NCBI GenBank assembly: GCA_946409145.1
Contig: CAMJVA010000082.1
Span: 1 to 7,202 of the forward strand
From: an uncultured Enterococcus sp.
GTDB lineage: Bacteria; Bacillota; Bacilli; Lactobacillales; Enterococcaceae
Direction of reading: 5' to 3'
DNA length: 7,202 nt
Shown: positions 1 through 6,297 of the stretch, piece by piece
Position numbering within the stretch: position 1 is the stretch's first letter
How the letters are laid out: each line of letters opens with the position of its first letter
Translations under genes and position numbers: made by a program
Notes under the pieces: model-generated
What the model was told of the DNA's origin: nothing
The model's database searches: none
The model's input: the letters and a program-made list of their open reading frames with translations, nothing else

Positions 1-729
1 TATTTAAGTAGTAAAGAAGCGGTTAAAGTAGGACTAAAAGAAGACGATGTCATTGATTTTATGCTTTGGGGATTGCCTATTTCTATTATTGGGGCAAGGC
101 TTTATTACGTTTTATTTGAACTCCCTTATTATTTAAAAAATCCTGGAGAAATTTTTGCCATTTGGAATGGGGGACTAGCCATTTATGGTGGCCTCATTGC
201 TGGAGGAATTACTCTCTTTTTCTTTTGTCGTTACCATTTTATTGATTTTTGGAAGTTTTTAGATATTACCGGTCCAAGCGTGATTTTAGCTCAAGGAATT
301 GGTCGGTGGGGAAATTTCATGAATCATGAAGCCTATGGTCCAGACACTACGAGAAGTTTCTTAGAAAAACTTCATTTACCTAATTTTATTATTGATAATA
401 TGTATATCGACGGTATTTATCGTACACCAACTTTTTTATATGAAAGTCTTTGGAATTTCTTAGGCTTTTTTGTCTTAATTATGTTGCGAAAAAAGAAAAA
501 CTTTTTTAAACAAGGAGAAGTTTTCTTAAGTTATGTTATGTGGTATAGTTTTGGACGTTTCTTTATTGAAGGAATGCGAACGGATTCTTTATACCTTCTT
601 GGCACGCCTTTAAGAGTGAGCCAAGGCTTAAGTTTAATTTTGTTTTTCGGTAGTATTTTAATTATTTTCTTAAGAAGAAAATATCAAAAAAAATTACCTT
701 ATTATTCACGAGATGCTGTTAAAAACTAG
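1..729 (+). CDS. lgt: Phosphatidylglycerol-prolipoprotein diacylglyceryl transferase, 5'-truncated by window edge
   Basis: Lgt is an integral membrane enzyme that moves the diacylglyceryl group of phosphatidylglycerol onto the lipobox cysteine of prelipoproteins, the first step of lipoprotein maturation. The frame is open from base 1, so the ATG at 61 is internal. The 242 visible codons compare with roughly 270-280 in the family, so about 35 N-terminal residues are missing. The Lgt signature GRWGNFMNHEAYG starts at fragment residue 101 (base 301); its Arg (residue 102) corresponds to the essential Arg143 of E. coli. A second conserved Arg in EGMRTDSLYL (residue 193) matches the E. coli Arg239 region. 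Several hydrophobic membrane spans are visible. The position aligning with E. coli His103 is Tyr (residue 62, in AIYGGLIAGG), which I believe is common in Gram-positive Lgt. The basic C-terminus and TAG stop overlap the ribosome site of gpsA, suggesting co-transcription. Identification is secure; only the 5' end is unknown. Confidence 0.96.
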   Translation, partial: YLSSKEAVKVGLKEDDVIDFMLWGLPISIIGARLYYVLFELPYYLKNPGEIFAIWNGGLAIYGGLIAGGITLFFFCRYHFIDFWKFLDITGPSVILAQGIGRWGNFMNHEAYGPDTTRSFLEKLHLPNFIIDNMYIDGIYRTPTFLYESLWNFLGFFVLIMLRKKKNFFKQGEVFLSYVMWYSFGRFFIEGMRTDSLYLLGTPLRVSQGLSLILFFGSILIIFLRRKYQKKLPYYSRDAVKN

Positions 730-738
730 GAGGAAATT

Positions 739-1746
739 ATGTCACAAACAATTGCTGTATTAGGACCAGGATCATGGGGAACGGCTTTAAGCCAAGTTTT
801 AGCGGAAAATGGACACACTGTTCGCCTTTGGGGAAATGATCCTAATCAAATTCAAGAAATCGCTCATTATCATACAAATCGCCACTATTTACCAGATTTA
901 AAAATTCCTACCTCTATTTCAGCAACCACGGATTTAAAAGAAGCCTTAGAAAATGTTGATGCTGTTTTATTTGTAGTTCCAACAAAAGTCATTCGTTTAG
1001 TGGCTTCTGATGTGGCTAAACTTTTAACGAACCAACCAGTGATTATTCACGCTAGTAAAGGGTTGGAACAAGGCACACACTTAAGAATTTCTGAAATTTT
1101 AGCACAAGAAATTCCAGCAGATAAAAGAAGAGGCATTGCCGTTCTTTCTGGCCCAAGTCATGCAGAAGAAGTGGCTGTTCACGATTTAACTACTATTACA
1201 GCGGCTAGTGAAGATTTAGCCATTGCTAAATATGTCCAAGATTTATTTATGAATGAATATTTTAGAATTTATACCAATACTGATGTTATTGGGGTGGAAC
1301 TTGGAGCTGCGTTGAAAAATATTATTGCTCTAGGCACAGGAGCTTTAGTAGGTCTTGGTTATGGAGATAATGCAAAAGCCGCCATTATGACTCGTGGTTT
1401 AGCTGAAATTTCTCGTTTAGGGGAAGCTTTAGGAGCAGATCCTTTAACCTTTATTGGTTTATCTGGTGTGGGAGATTTAATTGTAACAGGAACGTCTAAA
1501 CATTCTAGAAACTGGCGAGCAGGTTATCAACTAGGTCAAGGAATTCCTTTAGAAGAAGTTCTTGATAAAATGGGAATGGTAGTTGAAGGTGTTGCAACGA
1601 CGAAATCTGCTTATGAATTAGCACAAAATTTAAATGTAGAAATGCCTATTACAGAAACCATTTATCATGTGTTATACGATGGGGCCAATGTGAAAGAAGT
1701 TACTAGAAATCTTATGCTTCGAGACGGTCGACAAGAGAGGGAATAA
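739..1746 (+). CDS. gpsA: NAD(P)-dependent glycerol-3-phosphate dehydrogenase
   Basis: This cytosolic enzyme reduces dihydroxyacetone phosphate to sn-glycerol-3-phosphate, the backbone for phospholipids and for glycerol-phosphate teichoic acids. The 335-residue length is normal for the family. The N-terminal Rossmann nucleotide-binding loop is GPGSWGTA (residues 9-16). Conserved SKG (106-108), GPSHAEEV (138-145) and ALKN (191-194) follow, with Lys193 as the expected catalytic lysine. The C-terminal helical domain carries GLSGVGDLIVTGTS and SRNW (about 240-259). Many homologues read TCTS and SRNR there, so this is a mild variation that does not suggest loss of function. The start is fixed by AGGAGG at 728-733, five bases before the ATG. 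It lies 9 bases after lgt and 4 bases before galU, so the three are probably translated from one message. Assignment is near certain. Confidence 0.97.
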   Translation: MSQTIAVLGPGSWGTALSQVLAENGHTVRLWGNDPNQIQEIAHYHTNRHYLPDLKIPTSISATTDLKEALENVDAVLFVVPTKVIRLVASDVAKLLTNQPVIIHASKGLEQGTHLRISEILAQEIPADKRRGIAVLSGPSHAEEVAVHDLTTITAASEDLAIAKYVQDLFMNEYFRIYTNTDVIGVELGAALKNIIALGTGALVGLGYGDNAKAAIMTRGLAEISRLGEALGADPLTFIGLSGVGDLIVTGTSKHSRNWRAGYQLGQGIPLEEVLDKMGMVVEGVATTKSAYELAQNLNVEMPITETIYHVLYDGANVKEVTRNLMLRDGRQERE

Positions 1747-1750
1747 ACTT

Positions 1751-2644
1751 ATGGAAAAACTTGGAAAAGTTAGAAAAGCAGTTATTCCAGCAGCAGGATT
1801 AGGAACGCGTTTTTTACCAGCCACGAAAGCTATGGCTAAAGAAATGCTTCCCATTGTGGATAAACCAACGATTCAATTTATTGTAGAAGAAGCTTTAAAA
1901 TCTGGCATTGAGGATATTTTAATTGTCACTGGAAAAGCAAAACGTCCCATTGAAGATCACTTTGATGCTAATATTGAATTAGAGGCGAATTTAAAAGAAA
2001 AAGGGAAAACAGAACTATTAAAATTAGTCGAAGAAACTACCGACGTGAATTTACATTTTATTCGTCAGTCCCATCCTAAAGGTTTAGGACATGCAGTCCT
2101 TCAAGCGAAGGCTTTTATTGGAGATGAACCCTTTGTTGTTATGTTAGGGGATGATATTATGGACTCTAAAATCCCTTTGACCAAACAATTAATGAATGAC
2201 TATGAAAGAACTCACGCTGCCACTCTTGCTGTTATGGAAGTGCCAGAAGAAGACACGAGTAAGTATGGAATCATTAATCCAGGACAAGAAGTTTCTCCAG
2301 GACTTTTTAATGTTAAAAATTTTGTGGAAAAACCAAAACCTCAGGAAGCTCCAAGTAATTTGGCGATTATTGGTAGATATTTACTTACTCCAGAAATTTT
2401 TGGTATTTTAGAAAATACGCAACCTGGAGCAGGAGGAGAAATTCAATTAACTGATGCTATTGATAACTTAAATAAAACCCAACGAGTTTTTGCCAGAAAA
2501 TATACGGGTACAAGATATGATGTAGGGGATAAATTTGGTTTTATGAAAACCAGTATTGAATATGGTTTAACCCATCCTGAAGTGAAAGATCAGCTAAAAG
2601 AATACCTCATTGATTTAGGTAAAAAATTAGCTGAAAAAAAATAA
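1751..2644 (+). CDS. galU: UTP--glucose-1-phosphate uridylyltransferase (UDP-glucose pyrophosphorylase)
   Basis: GalU joins UTP and glucose-1-phosphate to give UDP-glucose, used in the cytosol for glycolipid anchors of lipoteichoic acid, galactose metabolism and exopolysaccharide or wall polymers. The 297-residue length is typical. The nucleotidyltransferase signature GLGTRFLPATKA (16-27) is followed by KEMLP (30-34). Further marks are PKGLGHA (109-115), the metal-binding GDD (133-135), EKPKP (193-197), GEIQLTDAI (229-237) and YDVGDKFGF (256-264). The ATG lies 4 bases after the gpsA stop; a purine-rich ribosome site (GAGAGGGA around 1735-1742) sits inside the 3' end of gpsA, so translation may be coupled. 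A DUF948 gene follows after 25 bases. The motif set distinguishes it from the related glucose-1-phosphate thymidylyltransferases. Confidence 0.97.
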   Translation: MEKLGKVRKAVIPAAGLGTRFLPATKAMAKEMLPIVDKPTIQFIVEEALKSGIEDILIVTGKAKRPIEDHFDANIELEANLKEKGKTELLKLVEETTDVNLHFIRQSHPKGLGHAVLQAKAFIGDEPFVVMLGDDIMDSKIPLTKQLMNDYERTHAATLAVMEVPEEDTSKYGIINPGQEVSPGLFNVKNFVEKPKPQEAPSNLAIIGRYLLTPEIFGILENTQPGAGGEIQLTDAIDNLNKTQRVFARKYTGTRYDVGDKFGFMKTSIEYGLTHPEVKDQLKEYLIDLGKKLAEKK

Positions 2645-2669
2645 ATTAACCCCAAAAGGAGGCTGAGGT

Positions 2670-3254
2670 ATGTCAGGAGGAAGTATTGCTGGATTAATTG
2701 CAGCTGTGGCTTTTGCGGTACTAGTTGTCTTCATTATTTTGTTTCTCTTAAAATTAGGAAAAACAGTCGAAAAAGTGAACGGAACTATTGCAAAAGTAAA
2801 TGACACAGTGGATGAAACCACAAAAACTATTTCTGTAGTGACCCAAGATGTAGATATTTTAACCCGACAAGTAGAAGGCTTACTGGTTAAAAGTAACCAT
2901 TTACTGGAAGATGTTAATGGTAAAGTAGCTACGATTGATCCTTTATTCCAAGCTGTGGCAGATCTTTCAGATAGTGTGTCCGCTTTAAACCATTCTTCTA
3001 GAAATATGGTGTCAAAAGTTTCTGATTTAACAAAATCCACTTCAACAGCAGGAATTGTATCAAAAGCAGGGCAATACGCATATAAATTTATGCGTCCAGA
3101 AAAAAATCAGGAAAAAGAAACCTCAGAAGAAACTACTTTTAATTCAGCCTTGAAAAAAGAAGTAGAAAAAGCAGAAGAGGTTTTATCTGAAGATCTAATA
3201 ACAGAAGAACCAACAGAAGTTTCTATTGAAGAACAAGGAATCAAAATTAATTAA
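2670..3254 (+). CDS. DUF948-family membrane-anchored coiled-coil protein
   Basis: This 194-residue protein has one hydrophobic membrane span near the N-terminus (about 6-28, ending ILFLLKLGK) and a long predicted helical region. From Val33 to about residue 109 a seven-residue pattern runs without a break: position a holds V/I at 33, 40, 47, 54, 61, 68, 82, 89, 96 and 103 (Ser at 75), and position d is mostly V or L. This predicts a coiled coil of eleven heptads. A glycine/serine-containing segment (about 110-135) and an acidic tail follow. The architecture fits the DUF948 family (compare YoxC of Bacillus subtilis), whose biochemical role is not established; the coiled coil suggests oligomerisation. 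Topology is uncertain because there are few charges before the span, though Lys28, Lys31 and Lys35 follow it. The start is set by AAAGGAGG at 2655-2662, seven bases before the ATG. The next gene encodes a YtxH-type protein, a pairing that recurs in Firmicutes. Confidence 0.85.
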   Translation: MSGGSIAGLIAAVAFAVLVVFIILFLLKLGKTVEKVNGTIAKVNDTVDETTKTISVVTQDVDILTRQVEGLLVKSNHLLEDVNGKVATIDPLFQAVADLSDSVSALNHSSRNMVSKVSDLTKSTSTAGIVSKAGQYAYKFMRPEKNQEKETSEETTFNSALKKEVEKAEEVLSEDLITEEPTEVSIEEQGIKIN

Positions 3255-3274
3255 AATCTTAAGGAGGAATTGTC

Positions 3275-4129
3275 ATGAGTAAAAAAGGCGGATTTTTATT
3301 AGGTGCGATTATTGGTGGAGGAATTGCTGCAGCAGCGACTTTACTTTTAACCCCTAAGTCAGGTAAAGAAATGCAAAAAGAATTACAAGACAAAACTGAG
3401 GATTTGTTAGACAAAGCCAAAGATTTTAAAGACGTTGCAAAAGATAAGACGGAAGAATTGACGCAAGTAGCGAAAGAAAAAGCGCAAGATTTGGGTCAAC
3501 AAGCAGGAGACCTTAAAGAAAATTTAGCGAATCATAAAGATGATTTACTAAAAGAAGCTCAAAGTCTAACAGAAGATTCCAAAGAAACTTTAAAGAAAAA
3601 CAAAGAAGACTTAGCTGCTCGTTTTAAAAAGTCAGCAGATGAATTAAAAGAAGCAGCTGATGATGTGATGCCACAAGGTGAAGACATTATTCTTGAAGTG
3701 AAAGAAAATGCTAAAGATTTAAAAGATCAAGTGAAAGACAGTGTATCAGATTTAAAAGATCACGTGAAAGAACCTAAAGAAAATATCAAAGACACTTTAG
3801 ATGATACAAAAGACACAGTGAAAGATGCAGTGAAAGACACAAAAGATGATGCTAAAGACGTTTTAGAAGATACAAAAGATGCTGTGAAAGATGCAGTAGA
3901 AGATACAAAAGATAACGTCAAAGATATGGCAAAAGATACAAAAGACACAGTAAAAGATGCAGTAAAGGATACAAAAGAGACAACAGAAGATCTTTCTAAA
4001 GAAGTCAAAGAAGCGGTAACAGATAAAAAAGATGACTTTTCAAAGTCACGGGAAAAAGTTGCTGAAAGCACTCAAGAAGCACTAGACACAGCTAAAGAAG
4101 AAGCAAAAAAAATCGCTGATGATCTATAA
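3275..4129 (+). CDS. YtxH-domain protein with LEA-like 11-residue repeats
   Basis: The first 33 residues match the YtxH domain: a glycine-rich hydrophobic span (GFLLGAIIGGGIAAAATLLL, about 6-25) followed by TPKSGKEM. The remaining 250 residues are almost entirely charged, predicted helical sequence rich in Lys, Asp, Glu and Ala, with no Cys, Trp or Tyr. Residues 177-242 are six tandem 11-residue units of the form DTKDxVKDxVK, and looser units in the same register extend over about 144-253. Eleven-residue amphipathic units of this kind are the hallmark of group 3 late-embryogenesis-abundant (LEA) proteins and also occur in membrane-associating helices. Most YtxH proteins I know of are nearer 100-150 residues, so this one is long. 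A protective or membrane-surface role under stress is plausible, but that is inference. AAGGAGG at 3261-3267 sets the start. It is the last gene of the unit, before a strong terminator. Confidence 0.88.
   Translation: MSKKGGFLLGAIIGGGIAAAATLLLTPKSGKEMQKELQDKTEDLLDKAKDFKDVAKDKTEELTQVAKEKAQDLGQQAGDLKENLANHKDDLLKEAQSLTEDSKETLKKNKEDLAARFKKSADELKEAADDVMPQGEDIILEVKENAKDLKDQVKDSVSDLKDHVKEPKENIKDTLDDTKDTVKDAVKDTKDDAKDVLEDTKDAVKDAVEDTKDNVKDMAKDTKDTVKDAVKDTKETTEDLSKEVKEAVTDKKDDFSKSREKVAESTQEALDTAKEEAKKIADDL
3803..4000 (+). repeat. Six tandem 33-base coding repeats inside the ytxH-type gene
   Basis: Six contiguous 33-base units begin at 3803, 3836, 3869, 3902, 3935 and 3968. Five of the six begin GATACAAAAGA; the second begins GACACAAAAGA. 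Units 1 and 5 encode the identical peptide DTKDTVKDAVK and differ at three bases, all synonymous. Units 1, 3 and 5 resemble one another more than they resemble units 2, 4 and 6, giving a possible 66-base super-period. The unit length is a multiple of three, so gain or loss of a unit would keep the reading frame. More degenerate 11-residue units flank the block (about 3704-4033). Confidence 0.93.
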
Positions 4130-4162
4130 AAAAAGAAATAAAGTAATGTTTTGAGAAAACCC

Positions 4163-4222
4163 AGAAAAGAGCCGTAAAGTTTAAGAACTATTTAAACTTT
4201 ATGGCTCTTTTCTTCTTTTTTT
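4163..4222 (+). terminator. Strong intrinsic terminator closing the lgt-to-ytxH unit
   Basis: The arm at 4165-4183 pairs with 4193-4211 over 19 bases, with a single G-U pair and no mismatches. Additional pairs (A4184-T4192, G4185-T4191, G4164-C4212, A4163-T4213) extend it, leaving a loop of about five bases (4186-4190). A T-rich tract runs from 4213 to 4222. It lies about 34 bases past the ytxH-type stop codon and before the next promoter. The stem is longer than many bacterial terminators. Confidence 0.9.
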
Positions 4223-4244
4223 ATTCATAAAAATTTCGTACAAT
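4216..4244 (+). promoter_or_regulatory. Possible promoter for the solute-binding-like membrane protein
   Basis: TACAAT at 4239-4244 matches the -10 consensus at five of six positions and lies 29 bases before the ATG at 4273. The region 17 bases upstream is the T-rich tail of the preceding terminator, which gives only a poor -35 match. A promoter is expected here because a strong terminator separates this gene from the upstream unit, but the exact -35 cannot be fixed by eye. Confidence 0.42.
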
Positions 4245-4272
4245 AATAAAGACATGAAGAAAGGGAGAGAAA

Positions 4273-4851
4273 ATGAAAACACAGGTTAAAGAGGTTTTAA
4301 ATAGTAAGCGTTCTAAAAAAGAAAAATTAAGCTATTTAGTGGAGTATTACGGTAAAACATCCTTAGTTATTTTAGGAGTACTTATTTTTTCAGGAATGTT
4401 AATTTGGCAAATGACTCGACCAAAGGATACTTCAACAATGACTGTGGCAGTAGTGGGAACAGCAGAAGAAGTGAACCCTTTAAGAAAGGTTATTGCCGAA
4501 AATGAGCCGTTAAAAAATATTTTTACTCAAGAAGACAAGCGGCAAGTTTTAACAGTTACGGATGAAGATACGGTGATGCGGCAAAAATATGTGGTGCAAA
4601 TTGCTGCTGGGGAAATGGATTTAGTGTTAATGAGTAAATCTGAATATGAACTCACTGCTAAACAAGGGGGACTTTTAGATTTATCTGAGAAAATTCCAGA
4701 ATTAAAAGGACAAGATGAATTTAAAGAAAAAGAGGGCTTATCTTTAAAAGCCTGGCTAAAAACAGAAGAAACGGTACCAGATTTTTATTTCGTCATTCCA
4801 AAAAATGCTCCGCACATTGAAGAAACTATTAAATTATTGGGAAATAAATAA
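4273..4851 (+). CDS. Single-pass membrane protein with solute-binding-protein-like outer domain; function unknown
   Basis: The 192-residue product has a lysine-rich N-terminus ending in LSYLVEYYGK, one membrane span at about 29-48 and an extracytoplasmic domain of about 140 residues. The positive charges before the span predict an inside N-terminus. No lipobox cysteine follows the span, so it should not be a lipoprotein. The outer domain opens with a beta-like stretch (TMTVAVVG, 56-63). Then AAGEMDLVLMSKSEYELTAK (about 111-130) and QGGLLDLSE resemble the part of ABC-transporter solute-binding proteins where a ligand-contacting loop precedes 'GxLxDLs'. The late VPDFYFVIPKNAP (about 168-180) also fits that fold. 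At about half the length of a complete binding protein, it may sense or scaffold rather than deliver substrate. No permease or ATPase is adjacent. AAGGGAG at 4261-4267 supports the start. The gene is probably real, but its function is unknown. Confidence 0.8.
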   Translation: MKTQVKEVLNSKRSKKEKLSYLVEYYGKTSLVILGVLIFSGMLIWQMTRPKDTSTMTVAVVGTAEEVNPLRKVIAENEPLKNIFTQEDKRQVLTVTDEDTVMRQKYVVQIAAGEMDLVLMSKSEYELTAKQGGLLDLSEKIPELKGQDEFKEKEGLSLKAWLKTEETVPDFYFVIPKNAPHIEETIKLLGNK

Positions 4852-4886
4852 AAGAACTAGGAAAATTTTCCTAGCTCTTTTATTTT
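4850..4886. terminator. Bidirectional intrinsic terminator between converging genes
   Basis: The arm at 4850-4865 pairs with 4866-4881 with one A-C mismatch (4856/4875); the central AAAATTTT supplies the loop. On the + strand it begins within the stop codon of the 4273 gene and is followed by TTTTATTTT. On the - strand it lies past the transporter stop codon and is followed by an equally T-rich run. It can therefore end transcripts from both sides. Confidence 0.85.
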
Positions 4887-4909
4887 GTGAAAAGGACGGT
4901 ATTTTTTAT

Positions 4910-6256
4910 TTATTTTTTTACTTGATGTATTTTATTAGTCCCTAAGAGATCTGCTTGATTTTCGTTGCTTTCACTTATCGAAGAAATAGAGTCGGTTAAA
5001 TTTTCTTGAGCTTTAGCTAATTTTTCTTTTTCTTTTAATTTGATTTCGGAAGTATTTTTTCTAACCCAAATGAAGTTTACAAGAACTAATAAAGAAGTGG
5101 AAATGAAAACGCCATGATAGCCAAATGAAGATGATACAGTAGAGCCAATCATAGGTCCCATTACATTTCCTGCTGCTTGGAAAGATTGATTGTAACTAAA
5201 AATTCTTCCAGCAGCACTAGCTGGAGAGTATTTAGTTAAAAGTGCTTGAACAGCCGGTAAAAGACACGCATCAGAAATACCAATTAAAAAGCGTAAGACA
5301 CCTAACTGCCACACATTTTGCACAATGGACATAGGTAAGAAAACTAACATGGCAAAAATTAATCCAATAGCTAAAATTCTTTCAGTTCCAATTTTATCTC
5401 CTAAAGCACCTAGTCGCGGTGCGGCAATTAAGGTGGCCACTCCTGGAATAGAAGCAATGATTCCAGAAATTAAAGTGACATTTCCTTGTCCGTGGAGAAG
5501 TTCTCTTACATATAAAGCAATAATTGGGCTAATGGAAGTGTTAGAAGCTTGAATAATCATAGTGGTAACAAACATGCCAATAATCACATGGGGATATTCT
5601 AATTTTTTAAATATTTCTTTTGCAGGAATCATCTCTGCCTTTTTCACAGGAACAAAATCTTCATGAACCATGGTCCAACTTAAAATGAAGACTAAAAATA
5701 AAATGGAACCTGTAATAAAGAAAGTAACCCGGTAACCAAAGGCTGAGGCAATAACCCCTCCTAGTAAAGGTCCTAATAAATTTCCAGTGACAGAACCTGT
5801 GGCTAAAGTTCCTAAAACTTGGCCGCTTTTTTCTTTAGGAGTACAAGTGGCGACTAAGGCATTAGCATTACTTATATAGCCAGAAAAAAAGCCTTGTAAA
5901 ATTCTTAATCCTACTAATTGATAAACATTACTCACTAACCCCATGGCACCAAGAACAACAGCCATTCCTAGAGAAGCTCTAATCAACATGAGTTTTCTAC
6001 CTTTTTGGTCAGCAATTTTTCCCCACCAAGGAGAAATTAAGGCAGTCACAAAAAAAGTAGCCGAAAAAGTCAGTCCTGACCAAAAATTCAGCTGGGCGGG
6101 AGTGAAATCTCCCATGGTATCAATATATAAAGACATAAAAGGCATCACTAGAGAAAAGCCCGCTCCAGCCATAAAGGTACCAAACCACAAGACTAAAAGG
6201 TTTCTTTCCCAGTTAGCTCTTTTTCGAAAAATTTTATTTTTAAATATTTCTAACAC
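4910..6256 (-). CDS. Major facilitator superfamily drug:H+ antiporter, MdtG/PmrA-like
   Basis: The 448-residue product is a twelve-span MFS transporter of the DHA1 type. The opening NWERNLLVLWFG, then GAGFSLVMPF (31-40) and later NANALVAT (130-137), closely resemble E. coli MdtG and more distantly pneumococcal PmrA. Motif A is GKIADQKGRK (79-88), with a degenerate second-half copy GALGDKIG (283-290). The antiporter motif C appears as GPLLGG (162-167), echoed by GPMIGS (367-372). Export of drugs or other amphipathic compounds by proton exchange across the cytoplasmic membrane is the family role; the substrate cannot be read from sequence. A charged hydrophilic tail of about 48 residues (from about 401) makes it longer than MdtG. 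The start is GTG at 6256, with AGAGGAG (complement of 6267-6273) ten bases upstream and GGGAG nearer; no ATG precedes residue 29. A TetR gene is divergent. Confidence 0.93.
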   Translation of the reverse strand: MLEIFKNKIFRKRANWERNLLVLWFGTFMAGAGFSLVMPFMSLYIDTMGDFTPAQLNFWSGLTFSATFFVTALISPWWGKIADQKGRKLMLIRASLGMAVVLGAMGLVSNVYQLVGLRILQGFFSGYISNANALVATCTPKEKSGQVLGTLATGSVTGNLLGPLLGGVIASAFGYRVTFFITGSILFLVFILSWTMVHEDFVPVKKAEMIPAKEIFKKLEYPHVIIGMFVTTMIIQASNTSISPIIALYVRELLHGQGNVTLISGIIASIPGVATLIAAPRLGALGDKIGTERILAIGLIFAMLVFLPMSIVQNVWQLGVLRFLIGISDACLLPAVQALLTKYSPASAAGRIFSYNQSFQAAGNVMGPMIGSTVSSSFGYHGVFISTSLLVLVNFIWVRKNTSEIKLKEKEKLAKAQENLTDSISSISESNENQADLLGTNKIHQVKK

Positions 6257-6291
6257 AAACTCCCAACTCCTCTTTCTTTTTACACTTTTAT

Positions 6292-6297
6292 ATTATA
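6292..6297 (-). promoter_or_regulatory. -10 element of the transporter promoter
   Basis: The - strand reads TATAAT exactly, about 36 bases before the GTG start of the transporter. No good -35 is present at 16-18 bases (AAAGTA at 17), so the promoter may be intrinsically weak or lean on the -10. The element overlaps the left half of the inverted repeat at 6296-6316. Confidence 0.6.

Noticed and set aside
61..63. ATG at 61 as the true start of lgt
   Set aside because: The frame stays open and Lgt-like from base 1 (ending DDVIDF before the ATG), there is no ribosome site before 61, and the family needs more N-terminal sequence.
1672..1854. Short antisense reading frame across the gpsA-galU junction
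   Set aside because: It overlaps conserved motifs of both real genes and has no support of its own.
2627..3040. Antisense reading frame of 137 codons opposite the DUF948 gene
   Set aside because: It covers a well-supported gene with a strong ribosome site on the other strand, and its translation resembles no known protein.
3803..4000. Regularly spaced repeats read as a CRISPR array
   Set aside because: The 33-base units are contiguous, without spacers, and are in frame with a protein repeat.
3760..4071. Antisense reading frame of 103 codons opposite the ytxH-type repeats
   Set aside because: It is rich in Ser, Val and Phe simply because it mirrors the Lys/Asp repeat codons; it has no independent family likeness.
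4148..4160. Small hairpin GTTTT-GAG-AAAAC upstream of the main terminator
   Set aside because: Five mostly A-T pairs with a three-base loop are too weak to call a separate element.
5325..5552. + strand frame of 75 codons inside the transporter gene
   Set aside because: It is a shadow of the transporter coding sequence with no family resemblance.
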